A model generated the notes under the pieces. The model was given only the letters and a program-made list of their open reading frames with translations. It was not told the DNA's origin and made no database searches. A program made the translations under genes and the position numbers. Below, one piece after another: positions 58,630 through 64,000 of a stretch of DNA of 64,000 nucleotides (its first letter is position 1; every line of letters begins with the position of its first letter). Source of the stretch: an uncultured Flavobacteriaceae bacterium (GTDB lineage: Bacteria; Bacteroidota; Bacteroidia; Flavobacteriales; Flavobacteriaceae); NCBI GenBank assembly GCA_937944485.1, contig CALDYU010000001.1, forward strand, positions 1 through 64,000, given 5' to 3'.

Positions 58630-58680
58630 ACAGGATTGTACTAAACATTAAATAATCAAATCGAGACTTCATTCAAATTA

Positions 58681-58739
58681 AAAGCTCGGGAACCACCCCG
58701 AGCTTTCATCAAAATCAAAAACCAACCTAAACACTATTG
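58681..58739 (-). ncRNA. Candidate small RNA / recurrent hairpin element, copy 2
   Basis: The hairpin (58683-58704; stem extended to ten pairs AAAGCTCGGG / CCCGAGCTTT) is identical to copy 1, and the right flank CATCAAAATCAA...ACCAACCTAAACACTATTG aligns with that of copy 1. On the plus strand it could serve as the terminator of the TonB/DUF4249 operon, though only TTT follows. On the minus strand TTTTAATTT follows. A possible minus-strand promoter (TTG, 17 bases, TATGATTG) lies to its right at about 58770-58800. Confidence 0.35.
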
Positions 58740-58846
58740 TTTGACGATTGATTATTTAACTAACTCAAATAAACAATCATAGCAATTTTTTTATATAACA
58801 ACCATGTTTTAAAAAACCCTACTTCAAATTGCATTTTTTTTAGAAA

Positions 58847-58868
58847 GTTTGAAAATATGTTTTCAAAC
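58847..58868 (-). terminator. Hairpin after bshC
   Basis: Nine-base perfect stem GTTTGAAAA / TTTTCAAAC with a 4-base loop, 6 bases past the bshC stop. The following minus-strand run is short (TTTCT), so termination may be weak. Confidence 0.5.
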
Positions 58869-58874
58869 GCCAGT

Positions 58875-60476
58875 TTAAATGGTAACGATACTAAACTTCA
58901 ATTTTAAAGGATCTAAGGCCTTCATTAAGGTAGGAATTAGTTCTTCACCCCATTCTAAATACAATTCAGAAAAATTTTGATTCCTTTCCTGAAGAGATTG
59001 ATTCGGAAACAATTCATTCTGAATTTCGGTCATTCGAATTACATGATCTTTTAACTTTCGTTTTTGCGCTTTCAAGAGTCGTTTTTCAAGATGCTGCAGT
59101 CCCTTTTTTTGTTTTATTTCTTGCGCTTTTACGGCGCTCAAAAAAGAGAGGTCTGTTTCTTCAGCAAGCACATAAAGCGCCTTGAACTGGTCTTCTAATA
59201 ATTCTTTTTGCGGACTAAAATCAATATCTATATTCGAAATAGTCCTTATTTTCTTATTGATAAAGCTTGTTTGTTTTAAAAAAAGATCAACCACTTCAAC
59301 TTTCATCTTTTGCAATCTTTTACGCTGCTTTTCAGTAAGCACTAAGGCAGAATTTCGTAGAAGCAACATCGGAAAAGGCACCTTCATCGCAGCGAACATC
59401 CCTTTCAACTCTAACCAATAAGCAAGCTCACCACCACCACCAATATAACAGAGATTAGGTAAAATTACTTCTTGATATAACGGACGCGCAATCACATTTG
59501 GGGAGAATCGTTCAGGAAAGGCTTCAATTTCTTCACTCAACTCATTGGGCCTCCATGTAATGTTTGAATCTATTACCTTATAGTTTTCATCACTCTTAAC
59601 AATACGTTTACGATCGTTCTTCGTGAGGTAGAAATAGTTTATTTCACGCGGATTCACTTGAATCTTATAATTGTCAGCTATAGTGCTCAGATGTTGTATC
59701 GTATGAGTGACTTTCTCATGAGAAAGCTGCTCAAAAATGTCTTTTTTTATATAGGGTACTAATTGTTGCTTTAAAACTTTATCATCACCATCAACTATCA
59801 CTAAACCATATTCACCAAACAAGGCATTCGCCAAATAGCGCGTTGCTTCAGTTAGCGTTTCATTTGCTAAATAAGCTTCTTTAAAAAGAGATTTTAAGTT
59901 TTTCGCATGTTTTGTGCTTCCTAATTCATTTGAAAAAGCTTCAAAAACTTCCTTTAAGCCAGCCGTGTTTAAATGACCTACAGCACCAGAAGCATCATGG
60001 TGCCAACGTAATCTTTTTCCTTTGAAATTAAAATAATTTATTTCATCGAAATCGTGATCTTCAGTTGCCATCCAGTATACTGGAATAAAATTATATTTGG
60101 GGTATTTCTTTTTAAGTTCAACAGTTAAATTAATGGTTGAAATTATTTTGTATAAAAAATACAAAGGTCCTGTAAAAACATTTAATTGATGCCCTGTAAC
60201 AACTGTAAAACTATGCGGTTCGTTAAGTTGTTTGATATTCGTTGAAGTTTTTTTAGTAAGCTTGGTGTTCACATATTGATTTTGAATAGCAGTATACAAA
60301 ATCGCTCTACTTTCAGCTGTGAAGTGTTTTACCTTTTCTTCTATTTGAGCTTCAAAATTTTCGAGCAGCGGAAAACGATTGTATAGTGGCTTCAGCTCTT
60401 CTTTTTGATCTACATAATCACAAATTAAATTCGAAAAATACCCAGTTTCCTCAAAGGATAAACAATCAACATCCAT
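58875..60476 (-). CDS. bshC: Putative cysteine ligase BshC (bacillithiol biosynthesis)
   Basis: 533 residues from ATG 60476 (MDVDCLSFEETGYFSNL); the 60530 start of the track adds 18 unsupported residues. Family motifs VVTGHQLNVFTGPLYFLYKI and PVYWMATEDHDFDEI belong to the nucleotide-binding-like core. A coiled-coil segment (about 445-500) precedes the C-terminus. BshC adds cysteine to glucosaminyl-malate to give bacillithiol, the low-molecular-weight thiol of Firmicutes and many Bacteroidota. bshA and bshB are not in this window. Confidence 0.93.
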   Translation of the reverse strand: MDVDCLSFEETGYFSNLICDYVDQKEELKPLYNRFPLLENFEAQIEEKVKHFTAESRAILYTAIQNQYVNTKLTKKTSTNIKQLNEPHSFTVVTGHQLNVFTGPLYFLYKIISTINLTVELKKKYPKYNFIPVYWMATEDHDFDEINYFNFKGKRLRWHHDASGAVGHLNTAGLKEVFEAFSNELGSTKHAKNLKSLFKEAYLANETLTEATRYLANALFGEYGLVIVDGDDKVLKQQLVPYIKKDIFEQLSHEKVTHTIQHLSTIADNYKIQVNPREINYFYLTKNDRKRIVKSDENYKVIDSNITWRPNELSEEIEAFPERFSPNVIARPLYQEVILPNLCYIGGGGELAYWLELKGMFAAMKVPFPMLLLRNSALVLTEKQRKRLQKMKVEVVDLFLKQTSFINKKIRTISNIDIDFSPQKELLEDQFKALYVLAEETDLSFLSAVKAQEIKQKKGLQHLEKRLLKAQKRKLKDHVIRMTEIQNELFPNQSLQERNQNFSELYLEWGEELIPTLMKALDPLKLKFSIVTI

Positions 60477-60703
60477 AGTACCTATTAAAAACAAATTCCA
60501 TAAAAAAAAATTACAAATACCAAATTTCAATCACCACATTCGATCAGCTTGTAAAGATAAAAGACTTGAATTCTGTGCTTTGCTAAAATTACGTTAATTA
60601 CTGCAAACCTTTCATCTTAAAAATGAAACAAATCAAAGAATTAAGCTTAAGAAATTAATCTTTATTTACTACCTTACCCTTCGCTCAAAATTAAAAGAAC
60701 ACG

Positions 60704-63160
60704 ATGAAGCAACTACTACGCCTTAGCCTATTATTCATTTTAAACTACACCATTGCACAAGAAATAAAATCGCCTTCTGAGTTTTTGGGGTATGAATTAG
60801 GAACACAATTTACACGACATCATGAAGTGATTGATTACTATCAATACTTAGCGTCAGTCGCTAGTGATCGTATGCAATTACAAGAATATGGTAAAACCTA
60901 TGAACGACGACCCTTAGTGCTTGCCTATGTTTCTTCTGCTAATAATCTTAAGAATTTAGAAGAAATTCGAAAAGAACATCTAAAAAATACTACTGGTGAA
61001 GGTTCGCCAACAAAGGCCATAGTTTGGTTGAGTTATAACGTACATGGTAACGAAAGTGTGAGCACAGAAGCGTCAATGCAAACTATTTATGATTTACTTA
61101 CCAGTGAACAGAAATACCTAGAAAATACAGTGGTATTGATTGACCCCTGTATTAACCCTGACGGACGTGATCGTTATGTCAATTGGTATAATCAATTTAA
61201 GAATACACCTTATAATGTAGACCCTAATAGTAAAGAACATCATGAGGGTTGGTTGAATGGTAGAGCTAATCATTATATGTTTGACCTCAACAGAGATTGG
61301 GCTTGGCTTACCCAAGTTGAAAGCCAACAACGTTTGAAAGTATTTAAAGAGTGGTTACCGCACGTGCATGTTGATTTTCATGAGCAAGGGGTTGATAACC
61401 CATACTTCTTCGCTCCGGCTGCGGAACCCCTACATGAGGTTATTACCGATTTTCAAAGGGGGTTTCAAAAAACCATCGGAAAAAATCATGCGAAGTATTT
61501 CGATGCCAACGGTTGGTTTTATTTTACAAAAGAAGTCTTTGATTTATTATACCCAAGTTATGGGGACACCTACCCTACCTATAATGGTGGCATAGGCATG
61601 ACCTATGAGCAAGGAGGCAGTGGGCGTGCAGGTTTGGGTATTACAACAAGTATTGGCGATACGCTTACACTGAAAGATAGAATAGCGCATCATTATACTA
61701 CAGGAATCTCTACCGTTGAGGTGGCTTCCAAAAATGCGCAAAAATTAAATGACGAGTTCAAGAAATTTTATACCACAAAGAATTTTAAATACAAAAGTTA
61801 CGCCTTGAATGGGCATGCTGATAAATTAAAAGCTTTGAAAGCGCTTTTAACGAAACATGATATTCAATTTGAACAAGGTGCCAATGGTACCGCGAAAGGC
61901 TATACCTATCATACTGGCAAATATGGCAGTCTCAAAACTACACAACAAACTTTGGTAGTTTCTACGAATCAGCCTAAAGGAAAACTGGTAAAGGTACTTT
62001 TTGAACCTAAAACGATGCTCAGCGATTCATTAACTTATGATATTACGGCTTGGTCTTTACCCTATGCCTATGGCCTAGACGCTGTCGCTTCTGAGCAAAA
62101 AATACCGACTAGTTCAACTCTTCTCAGCAATGAGAACCCTATGTCGCAAATCGATCAAGAAAGCTATGCTTACGTTGCCAATTGGAAGAGCATGAATGAT
62201 GCTCGATTTTTAGCGGCCTTATTAAAAGCAAAAATTCGTGTACGCGTTGCCCATAAACCGTTTGCTCTTGATGGGCAAAGCCATGACCGCGGTAGCTTGA
62301 TCATCACACGCGCTGACAATAAAAATAACAAGCAATTTAATACGCAACTAAGTAGTATAGTAAAAGATCATGCGGTACAACTTACGTCTGTTCAGACCGG
62401 TTTTGTAGACAGGGGTAAAGATTTTGGTTCTGCCTATGTGCAAATGGTCGATGATTTAAAAATAGCGGTATTATCTGATGGTCCTACCTCAACATTACAG
62501 TTCGGTGAAATTTGGCATTTCTTTGAACAACAACTGAAATATCCTGTTTCTGTAATTGGCAGTAATTATATGAATCGTATCGATCTAGATACTTATGATA
62601 TTTTAATATTACCTAGCGGATGGGGCTACCAAACTTTTCTATCAGAAGATAAACTAAAGGCATTGAAAGAATGGGTCAGTAATGGTGGTAAACTAATTGC
62701 TATGGGGCGCGCTATTAAATCTTTAACGGGAGATAATGGCTTCTCGATAAAAGCAAAAACCGTAGCGAAGGATAGTACACAGCCTATACAACCTTTTGAC
62801 GGATCAGAGCGTGAACGTATTAAAAATGCAATTACTGGAGCTATTTTCAAAACAAAGGTCGATACAACACACCCGTTGGCTTATGGTTATGACAATAGTT
62901 ATTTTACTTTAAAACTAGGCGATGACGCTTATGAATATCTCAAACAAGGAAATGTGGTTTATTTAGAGGAAAATCAAAACAAACCCATGTCAGGTTTTGC
63001 AGGTAGCAAAGCGCAAGAGAAAATTGCAAAAACACTCGTGTATGGCGTAGAATATCATGGTCGTGGCAGTGTGATTTATATGGTTGATAATCCCTTATTT
63101 AGAGGATTTTGGGAAAACGGAAAGTTGTTTTTTGCTAACGCCCTGTTTATGGTGAATTAA
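60704..63160 (+). CDS. M14-family zinc carboxypeptidase
   Basis: 818 residues with a signal peptide (ends NYTIAQ). The M14 catalytic domain (about 45-350) has zinc ligands in NVHGNESVS (His, Glu) and HVHVDFHEQG (His), and substrate-binding NPDGRDR. The remaining about 450 residues include a glutamine-amidotransferase-like/beta domain (DILILPSGWGYQTF) characteristic of the large Bacteroidota M14 proteins. A secreted peptidase, probably for peptide nutrition, like the M28 enzyme at 38254. Confidence 0.9.
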   Translation: MKQLLRLSLLFILNYTIAQEIKSPSEFLGYELGTQFTRHHEVIDYYQYLASVASDRMQLQEYGKTYERRPLVLAYVSSANNLKNLEEIRKEHLKNTTGEGSPTKAIVWLSYNVHGNESVSTEASMQTIYDLLTSEQKYLENTVVLIDPCINPDGRDRYVNWYNQFKNTPYNVDPNSKEHHEGWLNGRANHYMFDLNRDWAWLTQVESQQRLKVFKEWLPHVHVDFHEQGVDNPYFFAPAAEPLHEVITDFQRGFQKTIGKNHAKYFDANGWFYFTKEVFDLLYPSYGDTYPTYNGGIGMTYEQGGSGRAGLGITTSIGDTLTLKDRIAHHYTTGISTVEVASKNAQKLNDEFKKFYTTKNFKYKSYALNGHADKLKALKALLTKHDIQFEQGANGTAKGYTYHTGKYGSLKTTQQTLVVSTNQPKGKLVKVLFEPKTMLSDSLTYDITAWSLPYAYGLDAVASEQKIPTSSTLLSNENPMSQIDQESYAYVANWKSMNDARFLAALLKAKIRVRVAHKPFALDGQSHDRGSLIITRADNKNNKQFNTQLSSIVKDHAVQLTSVQTGFVDRGKDFGSAYVQMVDDLKIAVLSDGPTSTLQFGEIWHFFEQQLKYPVSVIGSNYMNRIDLDTYDILILPSGWGYQTFLSEDKLKALKEWVSNGGKLIAMGRAIKSLTGDNGFSIKAKTVAKDSTQPIQPFDGSERERIKNAITGAIFKTKVDTTHPLAYGYDNSYFTLKLGDDAYEYLKQGNVVYLEENQNKPMSGFAGSKAQEKIAKTLVYGVEYHGRGSVIYMVDNPLFRGFWENGKLFFANALFMVN

Positions 63161-63307
63161 TAGGTCTTTGTTGCATTTAATTTTTTGTTTCCTTTTAGGG
63201 TTACCTGCGCACTAAAAGATATTTTTCTATACCGTTTGCCTTTCTTAGAAGAAAACTGTATTCTTAAATACGCAATTAGCGTCAATCAATTCAAAAATCA
63301 AATAAAA

Positions 63308-63682
63308 ATGAAAGTAACACCCGAAAAAAATGAAAAGGTTGCCTCTATGATATTTGCATCCATTTATCCACTTTATCTAAATAGATTGGAGAAAAATGGT
63401 AGAACTAAAGAAGAACTCGACCAAGTTATTAAATGGTTTACTGGTTTTGATCAAGATGCTTTACAAACGCTTATTGATGAAAAAGCAACTTTCAAAACAT
63501 TTTTTCAAAAAGCTAAAATTCATAAGAACGCGCACATGATTAAAGGAGTCGTATGCGGTTATAGAATTGAAGAAATAGAAGATGAATTCGAATTGTATAA
63601 ACAATGTAGACAAATGGAAAAACTGATTGATGAATTGGCAAGAGGTCGTAAAATGGAAAAAATTTTACGTGAAGAAAAATAG
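63308..63682 (+). CDS. DUF2200 family protein
   Basis: 124 residues from ATG 63308 (MKVTPEKNEKVASMIFASIYPLYLNR). The track's 63185 start adds 41 unrelated residues. Highly helical, charged and conserved (RTKEELDQVIKWFTGFDQ, IKGVVCGYRIEEIEDE), fitting DUF2200, a short family of unknown function found in many bacteria. It lies 147 bases after the M14 gene. Confidence 0.87.
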   Translation: MKVTPEKNEKVASMIFASIYPLYLNRLEKNGRTKEELDQVIKWFTGFDQDALQTLIDEKATFKTFFQKAKIHKNAHMIKGVVCGYRIEEIEDEFELYKQCRQMEKLIDELARGRKMEKILREEK

Positions 63683-64000
63683 TTTTTTTAGTAAGAACCT
63701 GTGCAACAAACACAGTAGCTAAAAGCAATTTTGATCCTGTAATTTTTATTCCCAATACTGTAGGCTTCCCTAAAAATAGGACAGCTTAAAATTAGAATTT
63801 TCTAACTTTAAATTTTTAACTGTCACATGAAAAAAAGCAAGTTTACAGAGAGCCAGATTATCAAGGCATAGAAAGAGAACTAACAATGGTTTTGCAAACG
63901 CAAATAACTATTAACCAACAAGCATACTAATGCAATAAATCAACAAAAAAGCAGCACATCCTAGAATTAAGGTTCCCATGGTCAACACCTGATTGCCTTG
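63683..64000. other. Right-edge intergenic region with IS remnant (318 bp)
   Basis: Gene-free up to the window edge except for a decayed transposase start at 63827. A stretch GGCTTCCCTAAAAATAGGACAG at 63764-63785 lies just before the remnant and could be part of an insertion-sequence end. I cannot find its inverted partner in the window. Confidence 0.45.
63827..63871 (+). pseudogene. IS3-family orfA remnant
   Basis: ATG AAA AAA AGC AAG TTT ACA GAG AGC CAG ATT ATC AAG GCA TAG reads MKKSKFTESQIIKA then stop. This is the standard N-terminus of IS3-family OrfA transposases of Bacteroidota (helix-turn-helix start). The frame is interrupted by further stops after it, and the following bases do not recover a helix-turn-helix in any frame I tried. 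It is a truncated fossil, not an active element. Confidence 0.5.

Overview
The window looks like a chromosomal segment of a marine-type flavobacterium (Bacteroidota, probably Flavobacteriaceae). The evidence is AT-rich DNA, genes without clear Shine-Dalgarno sites, occasional TAnnTTTG -7 boxes, many short lipoprotein signal peptides ending in a lipobox cysteine, a TonB receptor/DUF4249 pair, BshC (bacillithiol synthesis) and several protein families typical of Bacteroidota (DUF6340, DUF1080, an M14 peptidase of about 820 residues, long CusA with HMBD/DUF3347-type CusB). I see no prophage, CRISPR array, rRNA or tRNA gene. The only mobile-element trace is a decayed IS3-type orfA start at the right edge.

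Left edge (1-5526, minus): one uninterrupted reading frame of 1842 codons that runs off the window and is therefore absent from the supplied ORF track. It encodes a secreted multidomain protein. Its N-terminal kelch domain keeps all the active-site residues of galactose oxidase (Cys/Tyr cross-link pair, stacking Trp, axial Tyr, two His). This is followed by BIG2 Ig-like repeats, a PA14-like domain, a second beta-propeller, a two-CXXCH di-heme cytochrome c peroxidase-like module and a carbohydrate-binding-like domain. A putative H2O2-producing copper-radical oxidase joined to a putative peroxidase/electron-transfer module is the most interesting object here.

5930-11340 (plus) is a two-gene heavy-metal RND efflux operon (CusA/CusB types, no outer-membrane partner next to it). 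11407-18030 (minus) holds glycogen branching enzyme, GH31 alpha-glucosidase, an M48 lipoprotein protease and a UMF1-type MFS transporter. 18226-21933 (plus) holds a collagen-like lipoprotein, a lipoprotein MsrB and an lpdA-PepSY-DUF3817 operon. 21949-25040 (minus) holds a PQQ-type sugar dehydrogenase lipoprotein, aroQ and two small outer-membrane beta-barrels. 25169-30612 (plus) holds xerD, a GH13 alpha-glucosidase with an isomaltase-like signature, an M20 amidohydrolase and an ECF sigma factor with a membrane partner.

30609-36405 is very compact. Convergent stop codons overlap at 30609-30612 and divergent start codons overlap at 32110-32113, between a Nudix hydrolase and a cyclophilin lipoprotein. 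TRIC-family channel, DUF6340, DUF1080 and thioesterase genes follow. 36455-42010 holds a class C serine hydrolase, an M28 dipeptidase, DUF2007 and a GAF histidine kinase. 42035-54683 (mostly minus) is a housekeeping block: nitronate monooxygenase-like, mnmA, yidC, pyrG, then guaA with a LysM/PBP1-fold lipoprotein, OsmC and DUF922 in one overlapping operon. 55270-58629 (plus) is a TonB-receptor/DUF4249 pair. It is bracketed by two copies of an identical 22-nt hairpin with similar flanks, possibly a small RNA or recurring terminator element. 58875-63682 holds bshC, an M14 carboxypeptidase and DUF2200.

Many start sites in the ORF track are over-extended (TTG or upstream starts). I corrected them where signal peptides, family N-termini or neighbouring genes decide the matter.
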